The notes beneath the pieces were generated by a model. It worked only from the letters and a program-made list of their open reading frames with translations. It searched no databases and was not told where the DNA came from. A DNA stretch of 30,610 nucleotides from a virus. The stretch spans positions 1-30,610 of IMG/VR virus record IMGVR_UViG_3300010885_030133, one strand, 5' to 3'. Positions 1-6,178 of the stretch are shown piece after piece (positions within the stretch are counted from its first letter, which is position 1; every line of letters begins with the position of its first letter). The translations under genes were made by a program, and so were the position numbers.

Positions 1-808
1 ACGTGATAAAGCTGGCAATGCAACTGCAACAATTCGTTTCTTACCACGTACTGAAGGTGATGAATTACCATGGGTTAAAATCTTCTCGCATGGCTTTCAA
101 GGTCCTACAGGCAAATGGTACATCGAAAACTCATTAACAACTCTTAATGAGGCAGATCCAGTTGGTGAACTAAACAGTAAACTATGGGCTACTTCAACTG
201 ATGATAACTCACCAGGTCGTAAGCAAGCTCGTTTACAAAAACGTCGTTTAAATTATACATCTAACATTTTGGTTATTGATGATCCTAAACACCCAGAAAA
301 TAATGGTCAAGTTAAATTGTTCCGTTACGGTAAAAAGATCTTTGACAAACTAATGGATAAAGCTCGTCCAACCTTTGAAGATGAAGAACCAGTAAATGTA
401 TTTGATTATTGGGAAGGTGCTAACTTTAAACTTCGTATGAAGACTGTTGATGGTTATCCTAACTATGATACATCTTCATTTGGTGATGTGCAAGCATTAT
501 CAGATAATGAAGACAAAATTTTGTCTGTAGCAAATGCTCAGTACAAATTGTCTGAGTTCTTGGATAAGAAAAACTTCAAAACTTATGCTGAGTTAAAGGC
601 TAAGTTGGAAAGTGTACTTAGTGATGAGTATGTTGGTATGTCTGCAGCAGAGATCTCTGAACAAGAAGATCGCCCTGTAGCAGCAGCTCCACAACCAGTT
701 GCTAAAGCAGCTCCAGCTCCTGCAGCAAAAGCAGCTCCGATTCCAGAAATTAACGAGGATGAAGATGATGTAATGTCATACTTCCAATCAATCGCTGATT
801 CTGATTAA
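1..808 (+). CDS. 32: gp32-like single-stranded DNA-binding protein, 5'-truncated by window edge
   Basis: The frame is open from base 2 to TAA at 806-808; the true start lies outside the window. The protein coats single-stranded DNA during phage replication, recombination and repair. Recognisable T4 gp32 landmarks in order are IRFLP, HGF...GKWYIE, NILV(I)DDP..PEN.G and the core FRYGKKIFDK...WEGANFKLRMK. The C-terminus has an Ala/Pro-rich linker (about 30 residues) followed by an acidic tail rich in Glu and Asp ending in IADSD, the part that in T4 recruits replication proteins. The T4 zinc motif CPVC is replaced by DPVG in the matching place, so the zinc knuckle appears absent although the first His (HGF) is kept. 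A TTG at 269 is internal and not a start. The gene stands alone on the plus strand and is followed by a strong terminator. Confidence 0.95.
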   Translation, partial: RDKAGNATATIRFLPRTEGDELPWVKIFSHGFQGPTGKWYIENSLTTLNEADPVGELNSKLWATSTDDNSPGRKQARLQKRRLNYTSNILVIDDPKHPENNGQVKLFRYGKKIFDKLMDKARPTFEDEEPVNVFDYWEGANFKLRMKTVDGYPNYDTSSFGDVQALSDNEDKILSVANAQYKLSEFLDKKNFKTYAELKAKLESVLSDEYVGMSAAEISEQEDRPVAAAPQPVAKAAPAPAAKAAPIPEINEDEDDVMSYFQSIADSD

Positions 809-824
809 TTAGAGTAGGTAAGAC

Positions 825-850
825 AAAGGGACCGCAAGGTCCCTTTTTTT
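825..850 (+). terminator. Rho-independent terminator of gene 32
   Basis: A perfect 9-bp stem, AAAGGGACC (825-833) with GGTCCCTTT (838-846), closes a GCAA tetraloop and runs into T844-T850. It begins 16 bases after the gene 32 stop codon. It lies between convergent genes. On the minus strand the hairpin is also preceded by A residues and followed by only three T residues, so it may weakly stop tape-measure transcripts too. Confidence 0.93.
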
Positions 851-851
851 G

Positions 852-2651
852 TTATATGTACCGTGATTTGAAGTAAGAAGATACTGTATTATCAGTATTT
901 CTAATAGGAGTCTTAAAGAATCCTTGTTGATTTGTTTTATTATTGGTAACAGGTGCACTAACTACTATTGGTGCTGATGGAGCAGATTTATTTTCAGCTT
1001 TAGCTTCGGCATTTTTTCCTGATTGGTTATAGACGTTTGCTGCTGTGGTAGGGGCAGGTGGAACTACAGAACCATTAGATACTATAGGATTGCCTGCTGC
1101 TGTGGTAGGGGCAGGTGGAACTACAGAACCATTAGATACTATAGGATTGCCTGCTGCATCTGTTGCTGGTACTACTGCAGGAAGAGGCTCAATTGCTGTC
1201 ATAGGAGCTTTAGTTTCTGGTATTGCTGCATTAGAAGTAACATTAGAGTTTTTATTTGTTACTGCAGGAGGTGCACTAGCAGAAGATCCTGCTGATTTTT
1301 CATCACCAGCAAATGGATGCCATGGTCCAGCTCCAAATTTCTTCCCAAAAACTTCAAACCCAATTGCTGGAATTTCAATTCCTTTAAAGAAATTAACAAC
1401 AGAGCTAAACATGTCTCTAATCATTTCAATAGGACTAAAGATGGCGTCAACAAAACTCTTAAATATATCTTCAAGACTAAATGACTTTAATAGATCTTTT
1501 GCTTTATCAAATCCAAATATTCCTAGGATCCAAGCAATAGCATCTTTAATCATATCAAGTGGGCCCATAATTAAAGAATTAACCAATCCAGTAATTGCAC
1601 CCTTAATTCCACCAATAATACCATCCTTGGCAAAACCTTCCATTGTACCTTTTACGGTATCCCATAAGGTCATAATAATAGTAATAGGTAAAAACAGTTT
1701 ACCAACAATACCAGCAACTTTACCAATACTCTTTGCAAATGTACCAAAATATTGGCCGATTGCAGAAAATGTACCTTTAATTCCTTCTACGGCTTTACCT
1801 ACAGGTCCTGCAAACATCTCTCCAATTATCTTAAAGGCATCAGTAAATGCATTCACAAATGGCATAACAAATTTCATTACACCGTCTTTAATTGCTTTAA
1901 GCTTACTGACTACTGCTTTAAATCCTTCTTCAATAGCATCAAATACAGCGCCTGCTTCTCCGCCTGAAAATGCTTTGAACGCCCCTTTAATCTTGTCAAA
2001 TGTTCCTGTGAAGAACTTGACTACTCCTTCTAATGCCATTCCTATTCTATCTTTTACAATATTTACTAAACCGCCAAAGAATTCACCAACTTTAAGCAAT
2101 CCACCTTTAACTGCTCCAATTAGTTTATCAACTCCTAATGCTTCTGAAAATAATTTAATAGCTTTAACTTGAGCCCTGATGACACCAATAAATGTACCTA
2201 TAACCACTGCCACACCAGTCATTATACCACCAAGTCCACCAAAATCCGGTAAATTAGAAGCAGCTGCGGCATCCGGTTTAGGTGTAGTATTTTCAGCAAT
2301 TTGATTTAATAGTTTAGTTTGCTCATCTTGTATTTTTTTATTTTCTATATCTGCTTCAGATACATCAGTTTGCTTAATTGGGCTAGAAAGAATCTTTGTA
2401 TTATTGTCTACTGCTTGTGTTAATTTAACTAGATTATTTGCTGTTTGATGCGTTGCTTGATTAATACCTTGTAATTCAACTATAGATTGTTCAGTTAAAT
2501 CGCTGGAAATTTCCTCTATTTTAATAGATTCTTTTTCAGCTTTTTCAATAGCACTAAGTTGGGCAAGAACAAATGCACTCATACCGCCAGTCTTATTGGC
2601 TTCCTGAGACTTAATAATATCCTGTAAGGTGATTTGTTCTGTTTTTGCCAT
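852..2651 (-). CDS. 29: Tail tape measure / baseplate hub protein (gp29-like)
   Basis: This 599-aa protein is almost the length of T4 gp29 (590 aa), which sets tail length and leaves the tail on injection. Residues 1-125 are polar and helical (coiled-coil like). Residues about 135-425 are a long run of amphipathic and hydrophobic Gly/Ala-rich helices (for example VIGTFIGVIRA, FLPITIIMTLW, AIAWILGIFGF), typical of tape measures. Residues 450-599 are low-complexity Ser/Ala/Pro/Asn-rich. The tail contains two perfect 19-residue copies (AAGNPIVSNGSVVPPAPTT, about 499-536). It starts at ATG 2651, overlapping by one base the stop of the 46-codon ORF, and is last in the minus-strand operon behind gp26, as tape measures usually follow their chaperones. 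Assignment rests on composition, length and position; direct sequence similarity to T4 gp29 is not evident by eye. Confidence 0.75.
   Translation of the reverse strand: MAKTEQITLQDIIKSQEANKTGGMSAFVLAQLSAIEKAEKESIKIEEISSDLTEQSIVELQGINQATHQTANNLVKLTQAVDNNTKILSSPIKQTDVSEADIENKKIQDEQTKLLNQIAENTTPKPDAAAASNLPDFGGLGGIMTGVAVVIGTFIGVIRAQVKAIKLFSEALGVDKLIGAVKGGLLKVGEFFGGLVNIVKDRIGMALEGVVKFFTGTFDKIKGAFKAFSGGEAGAVFDAIEEGFKAVVSKLKAIKDGVMKFVMPFVNAFTDAFKIIGEMFAGPVGKAVEGIKGTFSAIGQYFGTFAKSIGKVAGIVGKLFLPITIIMTLWDTVKGTMEGFAKDGIIGGIKGAITGLVNSLIMGPLDMIKDAIAWILGIFGFDKAKDLLKSFSLEDIFKSFVDAIFSPIEMIRDMFSSVVNFFKGIEIPAIGFEVFGKKFGAGPWHPFAGDEKSAGSSASAPPAVTNKNSNVTSNAAIPETKAPMTAIEPLPAVVPATDAAGNPIVSNGSVVPPAPTTAAGNPIVSNGSVVPPAPTTAANVYNQSGKNAEAKAENKSAPSAPIVVSAPVTNNKTNQQGFFKTPIRNTDNTVSSYFKSRYI
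1038..1157. repeat. 57-bp perfect tandem repeat (about 2.1 copies) in the tape-measure gene
   Basis: Copies begin at 1039 and 1096 with period exactly 57 bases and no mismatch seen; the match dies a few bases into a third copy near 1157. The period is a multiple of three, so the reading frame is kept and the protein gains a second 19-residue Pro/Val/Asn-rich unit. Identity at third codon positions points to a recent duplication. Confidence 0.95.
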
Positions 2652-2791
2652 TACCTGTTACTCTCTATTCGTTGTTTTTCTTCTTCTAAATATTGTACTA
2701 ACATTGCAACATAAACTTCTCTCTCAAATGGTATCATATTTTCTATATCAGCTAATGAATAATTATGGTATTGCATCAGCGCAAAATTCAT
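2651..2791 (-). CDS. 46-codon ORF between gp26 and tape measure; probable -1 frameshift extension of gp26
   Basis: The ORF reads MNFALMQYHNYSLADIENM then PFEREVYVAMLVQYLEEEKQ and RIESNR, stopping at TAA 2653-2651, which overlaps the tape-measure ATG by one base. The ATG at 2791 has no Shine-Dalgarno sequence. The same frame is open upstream without a stop to the T-run at the end of gene 26 (2833), adding LINLSHESLYNFYK. It therefore most likely reaches the ribosome by -1 frameshifting, giving a gp26 fusion of about 297 residues. Helical, acidic and basic short extensions like this just before the tape measure are usual in the tail-assembly chaperone pairs of other phages (lambda G/GT, P2 E/E+E'). 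It sits where T4 has gene 51, but similarity to T4 gp51 is not claimed. Independent initiation at 2791 remains possible. Confidence 0.8.
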   Translation of the reverse strand: MNFALMQYHNYSLADIENMIPFEREVYVAMLVQYLEEEKQRIESNR

Positions 2792-2829
2792 CTTATAAAA
2801 ATTATAAAGTGATTCATGAGAGAGATTAA

Positions 2830-3543
2830 TTAAAAAAAACTGTTAAGGCCCTCTAACACTTTATGGTGTTCTTTATTACATACTGGACACTTATAATCAA
2901 TTGCATGCTTTAACTTTGGCATGGTTTCAAAAAATGTTTGAATTTTTTCAAATTGATCAGATGTTAAGTTATTAAGAAATTCAGTTAATTCTGTTTTGCT
3001 TTGATCCTTAGCCGCAAATACTTCTGTTGAATTGTAGATATAATCAATACATTCAACAACGATATTAAATACTGAATCTATATCATTTGTATTTAATGAC
3101 TCTAGCTTTTTTACAACTTCCATTGTAGGATATTTCATTGTAATACCTACGTCATCAAACAATTCAATTTTAGTAGTATGATTTTCTGGTGTTTGTACGT
3201 TTAACTTAAGCAGATCAATTTTTACTGGAGTTATAGCTTTTTCATCTACGCATGTATCACATTTAAGAGTAAGATCAATAACTTCTCCTACAGATCTAGC
3301 TCTAATTTGAGTAAAAACATACTCTAAATCGAATGTAGCAAGAGCATTAACATCAATGTCATCCTTTACGCATGATTTAATTACTTCTTTAAGAGAATCA
3401 ACCATAACAGTTGCATCTTCAGATTGCTGTGCAATCAATAAAGCTTTCTCTTCTTTAATCAAAAAGGGTCTAAATTTTATTTGCTTCTTAGTTGAAGGAA
3501 CTGTTAAGCTATAAATTGGTGTACTATTAATTGGTAATGCCAT
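2830..3543 (-). CDS. 26: gp26-like baseplate hub assembly protein / tail-assembly chaperone
   Basis: The 237-aa product has the characteristic N-terminus of the T4 base plate protein family (PF12322 type): MALPINSTPIYSLTVPSTKK then FRPFLIKEEKALLIAQQSED. The middle is helical; CDTC sits near residue 131 and CPVC near residue 220, giving four cysteines that could bind one zinc. T4 gp26 (208 aa) is needed to build the baseplate hub. The ATG at 3543 is preceded by GGGAGA and lies one base after the gp16 stop. The protein ends GLNSFF at a slippery T-run, and a -1 shift would add 60 residues. Position directly before the tape measure fits a chaperone of the tape measure. Confidence 0.92.
   Translation of the reverse strand: MALPINSTPIYSLTVPSTKKQIKFRPFLIKEEKALLIAQQSEDATVMVDSLKEVIKSCVKDDIDVNALATFDLEYVFTQIRARSVGEVIDLTLKCDTCVDEKAITPVKIDLLKLNVQTPENHTTKIELFDDVGITMKYPTMEVVKKLESLNTNDIDSVFNIVVECIDYIYNSTEVFAAKDQSKTELTEFLNNLTSDQFEKIQTFFETMPKLKHAIDYKCPVCNKEHHKVLEGLNSFF
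2833..2854 (-). promoter_or_regulatory. Candidate programmed -1 ribosomal frameshift site at the end of gene 26
   Basis: On the minus strand the zero-frame codons are AGT TTT TTT TAA. This gives the slippery heptamer T_TTT_TTT at 2839-2833 directly before the stop codon. An SD-like AGAGGG lies at 2854-2849, nine bases upstream of the heptamer, similar to the stimulator spacing known for E. coli dnaX. A slip of -1 leads into TTA ATT AAT and on through the 46-codon ORF without a stop. Only a weak AT-rich hairpin is visible downstream. The run of eight T residues could also permit polymerase slippage. Confidence 0.75.
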
Positions 3544-3544
3544 A

Positions 3545-3982
3545 TCATTCTCCCGAATTCAGTTTTTGAATCATTTTATTGAGTTCGCTGGTTGACCCAA
3601 CGAATATCGCGTTATTATTTGTTACATTTTTAGCTGGATCTGCGCTATCTTTAGCACTAGGTGTATCCAACTTTTGTTTCTGTTTATGCAACTCAAGTAA
3701 TTGACTATTTATGTCACTTAACTGTTTAATTAAATTGCCAACTACTTCAAAGGCTCTAGGATGTTCAGAAGATTTTGCAACCTCTAAGGCATGCATTAAA
3801 GCTTCTTCACCTGTCTGTAATAATCCATGTAGGTTACTTCGAGTCTTGTCATAGTCATGTTCAATCTTTTCAGATTGTTTATCCGTATGAGGTAATACAA
3901 CCTCTCCTGTTCGCATAATGACTTCACCTTCTTTCACAGGTTCCATATCAAATACCTGTGACAAATTATTATCAATTTTCAT
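3545..3982 (-). CDS. 16: Terminase small subunit (gp16-like)
   Basis: The 145-aa protein matches T4 gp16 (164 aa), the DNA-recognition part of the packaging motor that regulates the gp17 ATPase/nuclease. Matching pieces are DYDKTRSNLHGLLQTGEEAL (T4: DYGVVRRNMHFQQQML), AKSSEHPRAFEV, the helix SDINSQLLELHKQK, and the C-terminal NNAIFVGSTSELNKMIQKL (T4: QNATVFMGSPTELMDEI). The central part is two helices expected to form the antiparallel coiled coil of the oligomeric ring. It lies between the holin and gp26 on the minus strand, apart from any gene 17, which is absent from this window. In T4 genes 16 and 17 are adjacent, so the placement is a rearrangement. Confidence 0.9.
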   Translation of the reverse strand: MKIDNNLSQVFDMEPVKEGEVIMRTGEVVLPHTDKQSEKIEHDYDKTRSNLHGLLQTGEEALMHALEVAKSSEHPRAFEVVGNLIKQLSDINSQLLELHKQKQKLDTPSAKDSADPAKNVTNNNAIFVGSTSELNKMIQKLNSGE

Positions 3983-3983
3983 T

Positions 3984-4277
3984 TTATTTTTCTTGTTCCT
4001 CTGAACTAGTTAAACCCATCATTTTTTCTTGGCCTCTACTCCAAGCAGTAATACCTAACACAGCACCCATTGCCATATGGAATAAACCAGCGCCCTGTAG
4101 AGTTAGTGGATTCCATGCTGTTATTGGTTGCACATGTACATAAGCTTGAAATACTGCCCAAGCAATAGGAAATAACATAAAGTCGCAAATACAAATTGCC
4201 ATGTACATCCATGCCATAGCAGGACGCCACTTACTGGTTAACCAAGTTTCTTGATTTAATTTTTTACTTGTAACCAT
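3984..4277 (-). CDS. Putative holin (small membrane protein, 3TM/GTA-type)
   Basis: The 97-aa protein has a basic N-terminus with KWRPAMAWMYMAICICDF, a hydrophobic segment at about 19-45, a second hydrophobic stretch at about 61-78 (GLFHMAMGAVLGITAW) and a charged C-terminus (RGQEKMMG...EEQEK). The WRP motif followed by a membrane helix is typical of the 3TM/GTA-type phage holins that permeabilise the inner membrane at lysis. It starts one base after the stop of the tail-tube gene and ends one base before gp16, so it is in the late minus-strand operon. No separate endolysin is present in the window. T4 holin (gene t) is unrelated. Function is inferred from topology and motif only. Confidence 0.72.
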   Translation of the reverse strand: MVTSKKLNQETWLTSKWRPAMAWMYMAICICDFMLFPIAWAVFQAYVHVQPITAWNPLTLQGAGLFHMAMGAVLGITAWSRGQEKMMGLTSSEEQEK

Positions 4278-4278
4278 T

Positions 4279-5001
4279 TTAAGTAAATACGCTTCCTAGT
4301 GCAGTTGTAACATTAGAAGGTTCTGTTTGATATAAATTTGCTCGAGCATTTTCAAATGAGTTTACGCTTCCTTGATAATTAGGAAAGTCAGTAAAATAAT
4401 CATTAGGTATAGCTGCATTTTCTAATTGTTTTTCATTTACATCAACTTCATTTTTAGGATCAGTTGTGTATGATAGCCAATATTTGTAATTCATTGAAAC
4501 TTGTAATTTCATTACTTCTTTTGCTGAATAATCCATGGTGATTGCACCAATAGATTTTGGATAGCATTCATATAAATCTACTTGATATCTTTGTTGAGAA
4601 TTAATATCAAATACCTTTAAAGATATATCTGTTGTGTATCCAGTTGGGCCTTTATAATAATTAAATTTTCTAGTAAATGGATTTTGTATAGAGTTAATCC
4701 AAGTATCAAAGAATAGTTTAGTATGCATTCCATTATCAACATAAAAATTCATTGTTACATTATCAAACAACCTTTCATATGGCATTTCTCTGATTTCGCC
4801 AAATGTTCTAGCTTGCGTTGTGGAAATATTCATTCCTGGTAAAGTAATACTATCGCAATACAATAAAATTTTACGTAAATCCCCAACATAGAAATTATTA
4901 GCCTTAATAACATTTGGCATACCTATTTCTACTTCAAATTTTGAGGATCCCATTAACCCTTCAGCGGCTACTGATCCAATAAAATCGTTTAATGTACTCA
5001 T
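4279..5001 (-). CDS. 54: Tail-tube family protein, probable baseplate tube initiator (gp54-like)
   Basis: The 240-aa protein has a tail-tube fold signature (T4 gp19/gp54 type): an N-terminal SSKFEVEIGMP strand, LLYCDSITLPGMNISTTQAR, REMPYERLFDNVTMNFYVDN, FFDTWINSIQNPF, then YECYPKSIGAITMDYSA and a closing strand VSMNYKYW. These proteins form hexameric rings; gp54 sits on gp48 and starts tube polymerisation. Its length lies between T4 gp19 (163 aa) and gp54 (320 aa). The C-terminal 50 residues are polar and extended. It overlaps the preceding gene by ATGA (5001-4998). A true tail tube (gp19) cannot be excluded, but the setting among baseplate genes rather than beside a sheath gene favours gp54. 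Confidence 0.72.
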   Translation of the reverse strand: MSTLNDFIGSVAAEGLMGSSKFEVEIGMPNVIKANNFYVGDLRKILLYCDSITLPGMNISTTQARTFGEIREMPYERLFDNVTMNFYVDNGMHTKLFFDTWINSIQNPFTRKFNYYKGPTGYTTDISLKVFDINSQQRYQVDLYECYPKSIGAITMDYSAKEVMKLQVSMNYKYWLSYTTDPKNEVDVNEKQLENAAIPNDYFTDFPNYQGSVNSFENARANLYQTEPSNVTTALGSVFT

Positions 5002-5597
5002 GAGTTTATCGCTCTCTTAGAATCTGACCATACTACTTGTTTTCTGGCACCTACAAATGATTCAACTGGAAGTAACATTGCTGTTGCCCAGTCATTTGCT
5101 TCTACTTTTCTAAATGTAGACCTAACATGTTCATCAAGGTATTGTTTAATACATGGTTCTGCTGCTTTATATTTTGATACTCCATTAATTAAATCCCATG
5201 AGTATCTTATTTTTGTAGTAGCATCCATTTTATCATTTGTTTGAAATTGCATTAATCTATCAAGTAAAACAACACGAAGTTGATACGGTAAATAATGCAT
5301 GTTTAAACCAATAAAACCACCTGGTGTTTTCTTATATGGAAATACTAAAGGAAACTTATCCCAGTACGGTAATGTATCTTTATGCTTGGCATCATAGAAA
5401 AACATATATAAATTACCAGGCATTACACTAGCTTTCATCATGCTAGGATCAGACTTCATGATCTTATTTGGCGTAATTTGTTGACGACTAATCAACAATA
5501 ACTGTTGGTCAAACCATGTCTTGGATTTACGCGCAGCCTTATGCAAATCATATTGATTGCGCTCAAATACATTTATAAGAGTTTCTTGTTTGGCCAT
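4998..5597 (-). CDS. Conserved-looking 199-aa protein of unknown function in the head/tail assembly operon
   Basis: I do not recognise a T4 counterpart. The N-terminus is basic and helical (FERNQYDLHKAARKSKTWFD). A compact middle section contains PGNLYMFFYDAKHKDTLPYW, FPLVFPYKKTPGGFIGLNMH and YLPYQLRVVLLDRL, aromatic and well ordered. A C-terminal part follows with YLDEHVRSTF and WATAMLLPVESF. There is no signal peptide, membrane helix or obvious catalytic motif. I recall similar YDPKHKDTLPY/GLNxHYLP proteins in other marine T4-like phages, also without a function, so a virion or assembly role is the best guess. It is translationally coupled to the gp54-like gene (ATGA) and is the first gene downstream of a late promoter box. 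Confidence 0.85.
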   Translation of the reverse strand: MAKQETLINVFERNQYDLHKAARKSKTWFDQQLLLISRQQITPNKIMKSDPSMMKASVMPGNLYMFFYDAKHKDTLPYWDKFPLVFPYKKTPGGFIGLNMHYLPYQLRVVLLDRLMQFQTNDKMDATTKIRYSWDLINGVSKYKAAEPCIKQYLDEHVRSTFRKVEANDWATAMLLPVESFVGARKQVVWSDSKRAINS

Positions 5598-5683
5598 AAA
5601 AATAGTTTACTTTAATTCCGATTTATGTTACTATAACTATAAGGGGTCGGTTTAGTTATTACTAGTATATATTACTAGTATAT
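5598..5683. repeat. Leader region with 13-bp tandem repeat and a hairpin
   Basis: ATTACTAGTATAT is repeated head to tail at 5658-5670 and 5671-5683; each copy contains the 8-bp palindrome TACTAGTA. Next to it ATAACTA (5633-5639) pairs with TAGTTAT (5653-5659) around a 13-base loop with GGGG. No ORF fits here. The block lies just downstream of a minus-strand late promoter box and upstream of the 199-aa gene, so it would form that gene's mRNA leader. Confidence 0.8.
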
Positions 5684-5688
5684 TTATA
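5681..5688 (-). promoter_or_regulatory. T4-like late promoter box TATAAATA for the minus-strand operon
   Basis: The minus strand reads TATAAATA, the exact T4 late promoter consensus, overlapping the gp4 stop codon (5686-5684). By T4 geometry transcription would start near 5675, giving a leader of about 80 bases before the 199-aa gene and serving gp54, holin, gp16, gp26 and the tape measure. Confidence 0.65.
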
Positions 5689-6124
5689 TACCTAATTCGC
5701 GTTCAGTAATGATCATGAATACCCATCCTCTATCTTTACAGTATTCTTCTGCAGCTTTCCATTTAGATTGATTCTTAATAAATGTCATAGATTCACTAAT
5801 GTATCGTCTTGTCTGTTTTCCTGGGTATTTTGGAGGAACAGTTTGTCCTAATGGTTTTACTTCTACCAAATAAGTTTTAATAGATCCGTCACGTGATCTA
5901 ACTTGAAGCTTAAAATCAACAAAGTATCTATGTAACCTATTGTCTGTACCACACCTATATGGTATTACTGTTTCTTCTGAGGAATACTTTAATACATTAA
6001 CAGATGAATCACACCACCGCATAAATTTTAGTTCCCATGAAGATCTATAGATAATATTTGACGGATCTCCCGAATACTTTTCTGGGTATTTTGGGTTAAA
6101 TTTTCCTTGATGATATGAGGCCAT
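5684..6124 (-). CDS. 4: Head completion protein (gp4-like, PD-(D/E)XK nuclease fold)
   Basis: The 146-aa protein matches T4 gp4 (150 aa), which acts on filled heads before tail joining. The N-terminus YHQGKFNPKYPEKYSGDPSN then IIYRSSWELKFMRWCD mirrors T4 (GFFKPKNPDKYEGNPANIIYRSGWE). A nuclease-like set of acids is visible: Glu31 (SWE), Asp70 (YFVDF) and Glu88-x-Lys90 (LVEVKP), the arrangement of TnsA/PD-(D/E)XK folds. The C-terminal helix KWKAAEEYCKDRGW and final strand VFMIITERELGI complete the fold. ATG is at 6124, preceded by a late promoter-like box at 6166-6159 but no clear ribosome-binding site. It is the first gene on the minus strand, divergent from gp48. Confidence 0.93.
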   Translation of the reverse strand: MASYHQGKFNPKYPEKYSGDPSNIIYRSSWELKFMRWCDSSVNVLKYSSEETVIPYRCGTDNRLHRYFVDFKLQVRSRDGSIKTYLVEVKPLGQTVPPKYPGKQTRRYISESMTFIKNQSKWKAAEEYCKDRGWVFMIITERELGI

Positions 6125-6128
6125 GGTA

Positions 6129-6136
6129 TATAAATA
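6129..6136 (+). promoter_or_regulatory. T4-like late promoter box TATAAATA for the gp48-gp53-gp27-gp5 operon
   Basis: An exact TATAAATA lies in the divergent gap between gp4 and gp48. T4 geometry puts the start near 6142, 37 bases before the gp48 ATG (6179), with an AGG (6168-6170) as a weak ribosome-binding site. Confidence 0.75.
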
Positions 6137-6158
6137 AATGATAAGACATATAACCTAC

Positions 6159-6166
6159 TATTTATT
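6159..6166 (-). promoter_or_regulatory. Late promoter-like box AATAAATA for gp4
   Basis: The minus strand reads AATAAATA, one base from the T4 late consensus. The predicted start near 6153 gives a leader of about 29 bases to gp4. It faces the plus-strand box at 6129-6136, so the two leaders would overlap by about 12 bases. Confidence 0.5.
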
Positions 6167-6178
6167 CAGGTAAAAATA

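Noticed and set aside
1038-1157. CRISPR-like repeat
   Set aside because: The two 57-bp copies are adjacent without spacers and coding in frame; it is a tandem duplication.
1045-2172. Long plus-strand ORF (375 codons) opposite the tape measure
   Set aside because: It is the antisense of the tape-measure frame; product is Pro/Ile/Ser-rich without domain features, and no promoter or ribosome-binding site supports it.
2629-2829. Plus-strand ORF across the gp26/tape-measure junction
   Set aside because: Antisense shadow; the minus-strand 46-codon ORF has coupling and open-frame evidence instead.
2833-2839. Sequencing or assembly error in the T8 run splitting one gene
   Set aside because: Possible in principle, but the exact slippery heptamer, the stop immediately after it and the SD-like element fit programmed frameshifting better; relatives would settle it.
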